A stretch of 64,000 nucleotides of DNA. Source: Cellulosimicrobium cellulans. GTDB lineage: Bacteria > Actinomycetota > Actinomycetes > Actinomycetales > Cellulomonadaceae. The DNA lies in contig NZ_JAMXST010000003.1 of assembly GCF_024124905.1 (NCBI RefSeq), positions 558,001-622,000 of the forward strand, in the 5' to 3' direction. Positions 16,528 to 25,393 of this stretch are shown here, piece by piece (within the stretch, counting starts at the first letter, position 1; each line of letters starts with the position of its first letter). The notes under the pieces were generated by a model that was not told the origin of the DNA, did no database searches, and worked only from the letters and a program-made list of their open reading frames with translations. The translations under genes and the position numbers were made by a program.

Positions 16528-18783
16528 GTGGACACGCACTGCCCCTACTGCGCGCTCCAGTGCGGCATGTCCCTGACGCCCGGCGCAGGACCGCTCCCGG
16601 TCACCGTCGCCCCGCGCGACTTCCCCACCAACCGGGGTGGGCTGTGCCAGAAGGGCTGGACGAGCGCGACGGTCCTCCGCGCGGCGGACCGGATCACGAC
16701 CCCGCTGCTGCGCGGGAGCGACGACGTACTGCACCCGGCGTCGTGGGACGAGGCGCTGGACGTCGTGGTGGCGGGGATCGCCCGGGTGCAGGCCGAGCAC
16801 GGGCGGGACGCCGTCGCCGTGTTCGGCGGCGGCGGGCTGACGAACGAGAAGGCGTACGCGCTCGGCAAGTTCGCGCGGACGGTCCTGCGCACCGCGAACA
16901 TCGACTACAACGGGCGCTTCTGCATGGCGTCGGCGGCAGCCGGGGCGAACCGGGCGTTCGGCGTCGACCGCGGGCTGCCGTTCCCGCTCGCCGACCTCGG
17001 CGGCGCCGACGCCGTGCTCCTGCTCGGCTCCAACCTCGCCGAGACCATGCCGCCGTCGGTCCAGCACCTCGCGGGCGTGCGCTCGCGCGGCGGGCTCGTC
17101 GTCGTGGACCCGCGCCGCAGCGCCACCGCGGCGCTCACGGGAGAGCCGGCGGGCGTCGTCGGGCAGCGTGCCGTGCCCGACGACGGTCGGTCGCCGGGGC
17201 GGCTGGTCCCGCCTCCGGGTGCGGGGCCGGTGGGCGACCAGGGCGTGCACCTCCAGCCCGTGCCCGGGACCGACCTCGTCGTGCTCCTCGCGCTGCTGCA
17301 CGTCGTGGTCACGGAAGGGCTCGCGGACGCGGAGTACCTCGCCGCGCGCACGTCGGGGTTCGACGACGTCCGGCGCTCCGTCATGGCGTGGTGGCCCGAG
17401 CGCGCGGAGACCGTCTGCGGGGTCCCGGCCGCGCGGCTGCGGCACGTCGCGCGGCTGCTCGCGGCCGCGTCGCCCGCCCACGGCGGCGCGGGCGCGTACG
17501 TGCTGACGGGGCGGGGTGTCGAGCAGTCGTCGCAGGGCACCGCGACGGTGACCGCCGCGATCAACCTCGCGCTCGCGCTCGGCCTGCCGGGACGCGTCGG
17601 CTCCGGGTACGGCGCGATCACCGGCCAGGGGAACGGGCAGGGCGGGCGCGAGCACGGGCAGAAGGCCGACCAGCTCCCGGGCTACCGCAGGATCGACGAC
17701 CCGGCGGCGCGCGCGCACGTCGCGTCCGTGTGGGGCGTGGACCCGGCGACGATCCCCGGTCCGGGGATGCCCGCCGTCAGGCTCCTGCGCGCGCTCGGCG
17801 CCCGGCCCGGACCGGCCGGTGCGCGGACCACCTACGCCGAGGACGGGCGCCCGCGCGCGCTGCTCGTGCACGGGTCGAACGTCGTGGTCAGCGCGCCGGA
17901 CGCGGACCAGGTCGCCGCGAACCTGCGCGCCCTCGACCTGCTCGTGGTGTTCGACCTCGTGCCGTCGGAGACGGCGCTGCTCGCGGACGTCGTGCTGCCG
18001 GTGACGCAGTGGGCCGAGGAGGAGGGCACCATGACGTCGCTCGAGGGGCGGGTCATCCGGCGCCGTCGCGCGGTCGACCCGCCCGGGGAGGCGCGCTCGG
18101 AGCTGTGGATCCTCGCGGAGCTCGCGCGTCGCCTGGGCTCGTCGGTCTCCTTCCCGACGGACCCCGCCGTCGTCTTCGACGAGCTCGCGCGCGCGTCCGC
18201 GGGCGGGGTGGCCGACTACGCGGGGTTGAGCCACGCGCGTCTCGACGCGGACGAGGACGACGGCGGCCCGGGGCTGCACTGGCCGGTGCCCACCGCGGAC
18301 CACCCGGGTACGCCGCGGCTGTTCCTCGACCGGTTCGCGACCCCGGACGGGCGCGCGCGGATGGTCGTGGTCGACCACGTCGGACCGAGCGACGACGTGC
18401 GCGCCGACGCCCCGCTCTACCTCGTCACGGGTCGCGTGCTGCAGCACTACCAGTCGGGCGCGCAGACGCGCCGCGTGCCGGAGCTCGACCGGCTCGTGCC
18501 GGAGCCGTTCGTCGAGCTCCACCCGGTCCTGGGCGTGCGGCTCGGGGTCGACGACGGCGACCGCGCCCGCCTCACGACGCGCCGCGGAGCGATCGAGGCG
18601 GTCGCGCGGTGGTCCGACCGGATCCGCCCGGACACCGTCTTCATGCCCTTCCACTGGAGCGGGGAGGGAAGCGTCAACCGGGTCACCACCGACGCGACCG
18701 ACCCGGTCTCGGGCATGCCCGAGTTCAAGGTGTGCGCCGTGGACGTGCGGCGCGCGTCCACGGCGCAGGAGGTGGTCGCATGA
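16528..18783 (+). CDS. nasC: Assimilatory nitrate reductase catalytic subunit
   Basis: Molybdopterin enzyme that reduces nitrate to nitrite in the cytoplasm. At 751 residues it has the N-terminal 4Fe-4S site CPYC-x2-QC...GLCQKG, FGGGGLTNEKAYALGKFAR, CMASAAAGANRAFG, LLLGSNLAETMPP, and the C-terminal molybdopterin-binding end FMPFHWSGEGSVNRVTTDATDP. The GTG start lies 2 bases after the narK stop. Odd feature: residues about 207-240 form a Gly/Pro-rich insert between VVVDPRRSATAALTG and HLQPVPGTDL, two blocks usually close together. The DNA of this insert holds a 12-bp perfect inverted repeat at 17154-17185. The insert probably loops out on the surface. It overlaps the next gene by ATGA. Confidence 0.93.
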   Translation: MDTHCPYCALQCGMSLTPGAGPLPVTVAPRDFPTNRGGLCQKGWTSATVLRAADRITTPLLRGSDDVLHPASWDEALDVVVAGIARVQAEHGRDAVAVFGGGGLTNEKAYALGKFARTVLRTANIDYNGRFCMASAAAGANRAFGVDRGLPFPLADLGGADAVLLLGSNLAETMPPSVQHLAGVRSRGGLVVVDPRRSATAALTGEPAGVVGQRAVPDDGRSPGRLVPPPGAGPVGDQGVHLQPVPGTDLVVLLALLHVVVTEGLADAEYLAARTSGFDDVRRSVMAWWPERAETVCGVPAARLRHVARLLAAASPAHGGAGAYVLTGRGVEQSSQGTATVTAAINLALALGLPGRVGSGYGAITGQGNGQGGREHGQKADQLPGYRRIDDPAARAHVASVWGVDPATIPGPGMPAVRLLRALGARPGPAGARTTYAEDGRPRALLVHGSNVVVSAPDADQVAANLRALDLLVVFDLVPSETALLADVVLPVTQWAEEEGTMTSLEGRVIRRRRAVDPPGEARSELWILAELARRLGSSVSFPTDPAVVFDELARASAGGVADYAGLSHARLDADEDDGGPGLHWPVPTADHPGTPRLFLDRFATPDGRARMVVVDHVGPSDDVRADAPLYLVTGRVLQHYQSGAQTRRVPELDRLVPEPFVELHPVLGVRLGVDDGDRARLTTRRGAIEAVARWSDRIRPDTVFMPFHWSGEGSVNRVTTDATDPVSGMPEFKVCAVDVRRASTAQEVVA
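17154..17239. repeat. Palindromic insert inside nasC
   Basis: CGTCGTCGGGCA (17154-17165) pairs perfectly with 17174-17185 over an 8-base loop, and GGTCGCC (17189-17195) with GGCGACC (17233-17239). Both fall in the Gly/Pro-rich extra segment of the nitrate reductase and are read in frame. Confidence 0.5.
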
Positions 18784-20606
18784 CGCGCGTCGTCGTGATC
18801 GGCAACGGCATGGTCGGGTCGCGGTTCGCGAGCGACCTCGTGGCGCGCTGCGGGGCGCCCGCGGGGACGTCGGCCGTGGAGGTCACCGTGCTCGGCGCGG
18901 AGGAGTACGCGCCGTACAACCGCGTGCTGCTCAGCGAGGTCGTGGCGGGCAAGGTCGACGTCGCGGCGATCGGCCTGCCGGGGGCGGACGACGCCCGCGT
19001 CACGGTGCGCCGCGGCACCGAGGCCATCGCGATCGACCGGTCCGCGCGCCGCGTCGTCACGGGCGACGGCGCGCACCCGTACGACGTCGTCGTGCTCGCG
19101 ACGGGTGCGGCCGCGCGGGTCCCCGACCTGCCGGGCCTGACGGACCTCCCGGGCGGCCTGCCTCGTGGCGCGCACGCGCTGCGCACGCTCGACGACGCGC
19201 GCGAGATCGTCGCGGCGTCGGTCAACGCGCGGCACGCCGTGGTCGTCGGGGCGGGCGTGCTCGGGCTGGAGGTCGCGTGCGGGCTCGCGCGCCGCGGCGT
19301 CGCGGTGAGCCTCGTGCACGGGGGTGCGAGCGTCATGGACCGCCAGCTCGACCGCGCCGCGGGGGGCGTCGTCGCGCGCGGCCTCGCGGGTCTCGGCGTG
19401 CGGACCTGGACGCGCGCGCGCACCGAGCGCGTCCTCGTGGAGTCGGGTTCCGTGCGCGGGGTGACGCTCCGCGTGCCCGACGGCGGGGCGCCCGCCGGCC
19501 CGTCGGCCCGCCCGGCGGGGGGCGCGGGGGACGACGCGACGCGGCTCGTCGGCATCGAGGCCGACCTGCTCGTGCTCGCGTGCGGCACCGTGCCCGAGGC
19601 CGGGCTCGCGCGTGCGGCGGGCCTCGCGGTCGACCGGGGCGTCGTCGTCGGGCCGGACCTGGCGAGCCCCGACGACCCGCGCGTGTTCGCGATCGGCGAC
19701 TGCGCGCAGCCGCCCGAGGGCGGCACCGGGCTGATCGCGCAGGGCTGGGACCAGTCGCGCCGGCTCGCGGACCACCTCGCGGAGCGGTGCGCGAGGTGGA
19801 CCGACCGGGGCGGCGCGGTGAACCCGGACGCCGCGCAGGGGGCGGCGTCGGGGCGCCCACGGGTCCGCCTGGGGGTCGACGCCGACCGGCCGAGCATGGC
19901 GCTGCGCCTCGCCATGAACGTCGTCGCGCGCCCGCTCGGGGAGCCGCCCGGGCCGTCGGCACCGGGCGTGTCCGGGGTCGCTGCCCACCCTGCCGGTCCC
20001 GGGTCCACGGGTCGTCCGCGCCCTCCTGGTCCCGGGAACCCCGGTGTGGACGAGCGCCCGAGGGCCGGGACCGACGTCGTGCGCGTCAAGGCGGCGGGGC
20101 TGGAGATCGTGACGATGGGCGTGTGCGGCGAGCGGCGGGCGCCCGACCCCGCGCACCGCTCCGTGACGCTGAGCGACCCCGCGTCGGGGCGGCACGTCGA
20201 GGTCGTCGTCGCGGACGGCCTGCTCGTCGGCGTGACGTGCGTCGGCGCGCCCGAGGTGGGCGCGGACCTCACCGCGACGTACACCCGTCGGGTCCCGGTC
20301 CCCGCGGACCCGGCCCACCTGCTGCTGCGCCCTGTCGCGCAGGCCCCCGCGCCGGCGTCGTCCCCGACCCACATGCCCGACCGCACGACCGTCTGCACGT
20401 GCAACGGCGTGACCAAGGGCGACGTCGTCGGGTGCTGGCACGACGGCGCCCGCAGCGTCGACGACGTCGCGCGGGCCACGCGCGCGACGACGGGCTGCGG
20501 GGGCTGCAAGGACGTCGTGTGCGGTCTGGTCGACTGGCTCGCGAAGGCGGACCCGGACCAGCCGAAGAACGAGGCAGCACCGGCGCCGGTCGGCCTCGAC
20601 ACGTGA
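18780..20606 (+). CDS. FAD/NAD(P)H oxidoreductase with C-terminal BFD-type [2Fe-2S] domain
   Basis: Likely feeds electrons from NAD(P)H to the nitrate reductase (NasB-like role). It has 608 residues: FAD-binding VVVIGNGMVGSRFASDL at the start, the YAPYNRVLLSEVVAG block of nitrite/rubredoxin-reductase-type flavoproteins, the NAD site VVVGAGVLGLEVACGLARRG near residue 155, the second FAD motif VFAIGDCAQ, a long Pro/Gly linker (about 388-430), and a C-terminal BFD-like domain, TVCTCNGVTKGD...TTGCGGCK, with four cysteines for a [2Fe-2S] cluster. It starts by ATGA overlap with nasC. Nearest relatives are the N-terminal half of NirB; the siroheme domains are absent. Confidence 0.88.
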   Translation: MTRVVVIGNGMVGSRFASDLVARCGAPAGTSAVEVTVLGAEEYAPYNRVLLSEVVAGKVDVAAIGLPGADDARVTVRRGTEAIAIDRSARRVVTGDGAHPYDVVVLATGAAARVPDLPGLTDLPGGLPRGAHALRTLDDAREIVAASVNARHAVVVGAGVLGLEVACGLARRGVAVSLVHGGASVMDRQLDRAAGGVVARGLAGLGVRTWTRARTERVLVESGSVRGVTLRVPDGGAPAGPSARPAGGAGDDATRLVGIEADLLVLACGTVPEAGLARAAGLAVDRGVVVGPDLASPDDPRVFAIGDCAQPPEGGTGLIAQGWDQSRRLADHLAERCARWTDRGGAVNPDAAQGAASGRPRVRLGVDADRPSMALRLAMNVVARPLGEPPGPSAPGVSGVAAHPAGPGSTGRPRPPGPGNPGVDERPRAGTDVVRVKAAGLEIVTMGVCGERRAPDPAHRSVTLSDPASGRHVEVVVADGLLVGVTCVGAPEVGADLTATYTRRVPVPADPAHLLLRPVAQAPAPASSPTHMPDRTTVCTCNGVTKGDVVGCWHDGARSVDDVARATRATTGCGGCKDVVCGLVDWLAKADPDQPKNEAAPAPVGLDT

Positions 20607-20670
20607 GATCGGCGGGCCTCGTCGAGATCGGCAGTCACGATCGCCGATCTCGGCACGACCTGCCGATCTC
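20605..20670. repeat. Family B palindrome (GAGATCGGC type), nas-nir gap
   Basis: Bases 20605-20634 and 20641-20670 form imperfect inverted arms of 30 bases with a 6-base loop. The unit GAGATCGGC occurs twice in each arm. The left arm starts within the stop codon of the flavoprotein gene. It is a likely terminator between the nas operon and the nirB promoter, and is a relative of the GAGATCGACCC element near 25.4 kb. Confidence 0.75.
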
Positions 20671-20720
20671 GCCCCGCTCCGCCGACCTCACACGGCGGTG
20701 CGGCGCCGGGTGAGAACACC

Positions 20721-20774
20721 GTTACGGACGGGCAACGGACGGGGCACGGCCGCGAAACCGCCCGTCCGTAGCGT
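20721..20774 (+). promoter_or_regulatory. GlnR-type box array and -10 of nirB
   Basis: GTTAC-N6-GCAAC-N6-GGCAC-N6-GAAAC occupies 20721-20758: four half-sites at exact 11-base steps, the strongest GlnR-like site in the window. TAGCGT (20769-20774) follows GAAAC after exactly 10 bases, as at narK. The two promoters also share an ACCTCACACGG block upstream. Confidence 0.82.
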
Positions 20775-20850
20775 CGTCAGCACCGTCCCGGGAGCCCTCG
20801 TCGGACCCGCGGGCGGGTGACCGATCCGCCCGACGCCCCAGGAGCCCGAC

Positions 20851-23583
20851 GTGACCGGACCTCAGACCGATCCCGCCCCCGCGCACAGCGCTCCCGCCGC
20901 CCCCCGGCACCTCGTCGTCGTCGGCGGCGGCATGGTCGCCCAGCGGCTCGTCGAGGCGCTGCGTGCCCGCGACACCGCTGGCGTATGGCGCGTCTCGCTC
21001 TTCGCCGAGGAGCCGCGCAAGCCGTACGACCGCGTCGCCCTGACGAGCTACTTCTCGGCCCGCGACGCCGAGGAGCTCACGCTCGGCGACCCGGCCCTGT
21101 GGGACGACCCGCTCGTCACGCTGCACCGCGACTGCGCGGTGACGTCGATCGACCGCGACGCGCAGACCGTCACCGACCGCCTCGGGCGGGTGCACGCCTA
21201 CGACGAGCTCGTCCTCGCGACGGGGTCGAGCGCCGCGATGCCGCCCATCCCGGGCAACGACCTCCCGGGCGTGTTCGTCTACCGCACGATCGACGACGTC
21301 GCGGCCCTGCGCGGGTGGGTCGAGGAGAAGCGTCGGCACGCGACGACCGAGGGTGGCTGGGAGCGCCCCGTCCGCGGCGCGGTGATCGGCGGCGGCCTCC
21401 TGGGCCTCGAGGCGGCGGGCGCGCTCAAGGCGCTCGGCGCGCAGGCCACCGTCATCCAGTTCGGCACGCACCTGATGGACGCGCAGATCGACCTCGGCGG
21501 CGGCGAGGCGCTCAAGCGCCTCATCAACGGCATGGGCATCGCGGTCCGCTGCAGCACCGGGACCCAGGAGATGAAGGTCTCCCGGAAGACCGGCCACGTG
21601 GGCCGGCTCGACTTCGCCGACGGCGGCCGGCTCGACGTGGACGTCGTCGTCGTCGCGACGGGCGTTCGGCCCCGCGACGAGCTCGCGCGCGCGGCGGGGC
21701 TCGCGATCGGGGAGCGCGGGGGCGCCGTCGTCGACCTCGCGTGCCGCACCGAGGACGAGCACGTGTGGGCCGTGGGCGAGGTCGCGTGCATCGAGGGTCG
21801 GTGCATCGGCCTGGTCGCGCCGGGCTACGCGATGGCAGAGGTCGTCGCGGACCGCCTGCTCGGCGGCGAGGCGACGTTCCCGGGCGCGGACACGGCGACC
21901 AAGCTCAAGCTGCAGGGGGTCGACGTCGCGAGCTTCGGCGACGCGTTCGCCCGCACCGAGGGCGCGATGGAGCTCGTGTGGGCCGACCCGGTCGCGGGCG
22001 TCTACAAGAAGCTCGTGCTGTCCGACGACGCGCGCACGCTCCTGGGCGGCGTGTTCGTCGGGGACGCCGCGCCGTACGCGTCGCTGCGGCCGATGCTCGG
22101 CACGGAGCTCCCGGGCGACCCGGGGGTGTTCCTGCTGCCCGAGGGTTCCGGGGGCAGGGCGCCGAGCCTCGAGCTCCCCGACGACGCCACGGTCTGCTCG
22201 TGCAACAACGTCAGCGCGGGCACGATCCGCGGCGCGGTCACCGAGCACGGGTGCACCGAGCTCGCGGGCGTCAAGGCGTGCACGCGCGCGGGGACGAGCT
22301 GCGGGTCGTGCCTGCCGCTCGTCAAGAAGATCACGACGACCGAGCTCGCCCGTGCCGGCGTCGAGGTCTCGAACGCGCTGTGCGAGCACTTCGACCTCTC
22401 CCGTGCGCAGCTCTTCGACGCCGTGCGCGTCGCGGACCTGCACACGTTCAGCGAGATCGTCGGGCGGTTCGGTCGTGTACCGGAACCTGTGACGGACACC
22501 CACGGCGCCGTGCTCGTCCGCGACGCCGGGCGCGGCTGCGACATCTGCAAGCCCACGATCGCGTCGATCCTCGCGTCGCTCGGCAACGGCCACATCCTCG
22601 ACGGCGAGCAGGCGACGCTCCAGGACACCAACGACCACGTCATGGCGAACATGCAGAAGGACGGCACGTACTCCGTCGTCCCGCGCATCCCCGGCGGCGA
22701 GATCACGCCCGACGGGCTGCTCGTCATCGGCCAGGTCGCCAAGGACTTCGGGCTCTACACGAAGATCACGGGCGGACAGCGCATCGACATGTTCGGCGCT
22801 CGCATCGAGCAGCTCCCGCACATCTGGCGCCGGCTCGTGGAGCACGGGTTCGAGTCGGGGCACGCGTACGGCAAGTCCCTGCGCACGGTGAAGTCGTGCG
22901 TCGGGTCCACGTGGTGCCGGTTCGGCGTGCAGGACTCGGTGGGCATGGCCGTCGAGCTCGAGCTGCGCTACCGCGGGCTGCGCTCGCCCCACAAGCTCAA
23001 GCTCGGCGTCTCCGGGTGCGCGCGCGAGTGCGCCGAGGCGCGCGGCAAGGACGTCGGCGTCATCGCGACGGACAAGGGCTGGAACGTGTACGTCGGCGGC
23101 AACGGCGGGTTCACGCCCCGGCACGCGCAGCTCCTCGCCGAGGACCTGGACGACGAGGCGCTCGTCCGGACCATCGACCGCTTCCTCATGTACTACGTCC
23201 GCACGGCCGACCGCCTTCAGCGCACGGCCGCGTGGGTCGAGGACTACGAGGGCGGCCTCGACGCGATCCGCGAGGTGATCGTGGAGGACTCGCTCGGCCT
23301 CGGCGCCGACCTCGACGCCGCGATGGCCCGCCACGTCGGCGACTACGAGGACGAGTGGCGCGCGGTCCTCGAGGACCCGGAGAAGCTGCGTCGCTTCGGC
23401 TCGTTCGTCAACGCGCCCGCCGAGCCCGACCCCGACCTCGCGTACGTCACCGAGCGCGGCCAGATCCGGCCCGCGACGGCGGACGAGCGCGCCGCCCTGG
23501 AGGAGGCCCGTGCCGCGGGTCTCGCCACCGTCCCCGCCGGCCCCGTGGTGATCGCCGGCACGACCCTGGAGGTCCGTCGATGA
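20851..23583 (+). CDS. nirB: Assimilatory nitrite reductase, large subunit
   Basis: Reduces nitrite to ammonium with NAD(P)H, in the cytoplasm. It has 910 residues: FAD site LVVVGGGMVAQRLVEAL, KPYDRVALTSYFSARDAEEL, NAD site AVIGGGLLGLEAAGALKALG, a BFD-type Fe-S site CSCNNVSAG...CGSCLP near residues 449-490, a further CDICKP, then the sulfite/nitrite reductase ferredoxin-like half and the siroheme/4Fe-4S site with C683-x5-C689 and C723-x3-C727 (SGCARECAEARGKDVG). A GTG start follows CAGGAG. It overlaps nirD by ATGA. The C-terminal tail of about 60 residues is longer than in E. coli NirB. Confidence 0.96.
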   Translation: MTGPQTDPAPAHSAPAAPRHLVVVGGGMVAQRLVEALRARDTAGVWRVSLFAEEPRKPYDRVALTSYFSARDAEELTLGDPALWDDPLVTLHRDCAVTSIDRDAQTVTDRLGRVHAYDELVLATGSSAAMPPIPGNDLPGVFVYRTIDDVAALRGWVEEKRRHATTEGGWERPVRGAVIGGGLLGLEAAGALKALGAQATVIQFGTHLMDAQIDLGGGEALKRLINGMGIAVRCSTGTQEMKVSRKTGHVGRLDFADGGRLDVDVVVVATGVRPRDELARAAGLAIGERGGAVVDLACRTEDEHVWAVGEVACIEGRCIGLVAPGYAMAEVVADRLLGGEATFPGADTATKLKLQGVDVASFGDAFARTEGAMELVWADPVAGVYKKLVLSDDARTLLGGVFVGDAAPYASLRPMLGTELPGDPGVFLLPEGSGGRAPSLELPDDATVCSCNNVSAGTIRGAVTEHGCTELAGVKACTRAGTSCGSCLPLVKKITTTELARAGVEVSNALCEHFDLSRAQLFDAVRVADLHTFSEIVGRFGRVPEPVTDTHGAVLVRDAGRGCDICKPTIASILASLGNGHILDGEQATLQDTNDHVMANMQKDGTYSVVPRIPGGEITPDGLLVIGQVAKDFGLYTKITGGQRIDMFGARIEQLPHIWRRLVEHGFESGHAYGKSLRTVKSCVGSTWCRFGVQDSVGMAVELELRYRGLRSPHKLKLGVSGCARECAEARGKDVGVIATDKGWNVYVGGNGGFTPRHAQLLAEDLDDEALVRTIDRFLMYYVRTADRLQRTAAWVEDYEGGLDAIREVIVEDSLGLGADLDAAMARHVGDYEDEWRAVLEDPEKLRRFGSFVNAPAEPDPDLAYVTERGQIRPATADERAALEEARAAGLATVPAGPVVIAGTTLEVRR

Positions 23584-24038
23584 GCGTCGTGTCCGCAGAG
23601 CAGGCCGTGCCCCCCGGGGAGACGGCCACGTCGGCGACCACGGAGTGGGAGCGGGTGTGCCTGCTGCGCGACCTCCTCGTCGAGCGCGGCGTCGCCGCCC
23701 TCGTGGGCGGGGTGCAGGTCGCCCTCTTCCGCCTCCCCGACGACACGGTGCGCGTCGTGCAGCAGCGTGACCCGTTCTCGGGGGCGAACGTCATGTCGCG
23801 CGGGATCGTCGGGACGCGCGGCGGCGTCCCGACCGTCGCCGGGCCCATGTACAAGCAGGTCTTCGACCTCGCGACCGGGCGCTGCCTCGAGGCCGCCGGG
23901 TACGTGCCCGTCCAGGGCCTCGCCCCGGACCTGGCGACGTGGCCCGCCGAGGTGCGCGACGGCGTCGTGCACGTGGGGACGCGCCCCCTCGCCGCCGCGG
24001 ACCCCACGGCCGACGATGCCTCGGACGGTGCGCCGTGA
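23580..24038 (+). CDS. nirD: Nitrite reductase, small subunit
   Basis: Small Rieske-like-fold partner of NirB, 152 residues. WERVCLLRDLLVERGVAALV and VALFRLPDDTVRVVQQRDPFSGANVMSRGIVG, then PMYKQVFDLATGRCLE and VRDGVVHV, are the NirD blocks. The usual Rieske Cys/His ligands are absent, as is normal for NirD. It overlaps nirB (ATGA) and cysG (GTGA). Confidence 0.94.
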   Translation: MSVVSAEQAVPPGETATSATTEWERVCLLRDLLVERGVAALVGGVQVALFRLPDDTVRVVQQRDPFSGANVMSRGIVGTRGGVPTVAGPMYKQVFDLATGRCLEAAGYVPVQGLAPDLATWPAEVRDGVVHVGTRPLAAADPTADDASDGAP

Positions 24039-25393
24039 CGACGCTCCTGGGCCTCGACCTCGCCGGGCGCACGGTCCTCGTCGCGGGCGGCGGGCCCGTC
24101 GCCGCCCGCCGCGCCCGGGCGATGGCCGACGACGGCGCGCACGTCCGCGTCGTCGCGCCGCAGGTCTGCGAGGACCTGCGCGACCTCGTCGCGGCCTCGC
24201 TGAGTGCGGGGTATCTGTCGTCGATCCGTCCTCGGGACGACAGACACCCCGCACCCGGCGGAGGGGGCGTCACCTGGGCGCCGCGCGAGGTGCGCGAGTC
24301 CGACGTCGAGGACGCGTGGCTCGTGCTCGCGGCGACGGACGACTCGGGGACCAACCGCGACGTCGCCGCGTGGGCGGCCGCGCGCCGCACCTGGTGCGTC
24401 AACGCCGGGGCCGCGCACGAGGGCACCGCGCGCACGCCTGCGACGACCCACAGCGGCGACGTGCTCGTCGGGGTCGTCACGGACGTCCCCGCGGCGCACC
24501 TGTCGCCGGACCGCCGCGCTCGGGCGCGACGAGCGGCTGACGGCGCGGCCGAGCGGCGCGGCGCGGACCCGCGGCGGGCGCGTGCGGTGCGCGACGCGAT
24601 CGCCGAGCACCTGCGCTCCGGCGGCGCCGACCAGCGGCGGCACCGGCCGGCCGACGGCGGGCTCGGGCGCGTGACGCTCGTCGGTGGCGGACCGGGCGCC
24701 GTCGACCTGCTCACCCTCCGGGGGCGCCGGGCGCTCGCGGAGGCGGACGTCGTCGTCGCGGACCGGCTCGGGCCGGGCGACGTGCTCGACGAGCTCGCGC
24801 CCGGTGTCGAGGTGATCGACGTCGGCAAGACGCCCGGCAACCACCCGGTGCCGCAGCACGAGATCAACGCGATCCTCGTGGAGCAGGCGCAGCGCGGACG
24901 GCGCGTCGTGCGGCTCAAGGGCGGCGACCCGTTCGTCTACGGGCGCGGCGGCGAGGAGGTGATCGCGTGCCGCGAGGCGGGCGTGCCGGTCGACGTCGTG
25001 CCAGGGGTGTCCAGCGCGCTGAGCGTCCCGGCGCTCGCGGGCATCCCGCTCACGCACCGGGGGACGGTCGCCGCGTTCCACGTGACCAGCGGGCACGACG
25101 GGCTCGACGCCGCCGCGCTGGCCGGGGTGCGCGACCGCACGGCTACGCTGGTGGTCCTCATGGGTGTCTCGCAGCTCGCACGCATCACGGCCCAGGCCCT
25201 CGGCGCCGGGGCCGACCCCGCGATGCCCGTCGCGATCGTGGAGAGCGGCTCGACGCCGCACCAGCGCGTCACGCGGGCCCCGCTCGGCGAGATCGTGGCG
25301 CACGCCGCCCAGGCAGGTGTCCGCCCCCCGGCGATCATCGTCATGGGAGACGTCGCCGCCGAGGGACGGCTCGACCCGGCGACGGTCGCGTGA
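24035..25393 (+). CDS. cysG: Siroheme synthase: precorrin-2 dehydrogenase plus uroporphyrinogen-III methyltransferase
   Basis: Makes the siroheme precursor for NirB. It has 452 residues. The N-terminal part (1-about 200) has the NAD motif VLVAGGGPVAARRARAM and LAATDDSGTNRDVAAWA (precorrin-2 dehydrogenase); the C-terminal part (about 210-452) has VTLVGGGPGAVDLLTLRG, VIDVGKTPGNHPVPQHEIN, VRLKGGDPFVYGRGGEE and VVPGVSSALSVPALAGIP of SUMT. Ferrochelatase is supplied by the chelatase gene downstream. Odd feature: residues about 57-74 (LSSIRPRDDRHPAP) are encoded by a long palindrome at 24204-24254 placed in frame between beta-strands of the NAD domain. GTG start, GTGA overlap with nirD. Confidence 0.93.
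   Translation: MTTLLGLDLAGRTVLVAGGGPVAARRARAMADDGAHVRVVAPQVCEDLRDLVAASLSAGYLSSIRPRDDRHPAPGGGGVTWAPREVRESDVEDAWLVLAATDDSGTNRDVAAWAAARRTWCVNAGAAHEGTARTPATTHSGDVLVGVVTDVPAAHLSPDRRARARRAADGAAERRGADPRRARAVRDAIAEHLRSGGADQRRHRPADGGLGRVTLVGGGPGAVDLLTLRGRRALAEADVVVADRLGPGDVLDELAPGVEVIDVGKTPGNHPVPQHEINAILVEQAQRGRRVVRLKGGDPFVYGRGGEEVIACREAGVPVDVVPGVSSALSVPALAGIPLTHRGTVAAFHVTSGHDGLDAAALAGVRDRTATLVVLMGVSQLARITAQALGAGADPAMPVAIVESGSTPHQRVTRAPLGEIVAHAAQAGVRPPAIIVMGDVAAEGRLDPATVA
24204..24254. repeat. Palindrome inside the cysG coding region
   Basis: Bases 24204-24222 (GTGCGGGGTATCTGTCGTC) pair with 24236-24254 with a single mismatch across a 13-base loop. It is read through in frame and adds about 17 residues to the dehydrogenase domain. 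Arm and loop size match the intergenic palindromes, but the sequence is its own type. Confidence 0.8.

Noticed and set aside
24204-24254. Frameshift or pseudogene in cysG
   Set aside because: The frame stays open on both sides and the conserved motifs before and after remain in register; it is an insert, not a break.
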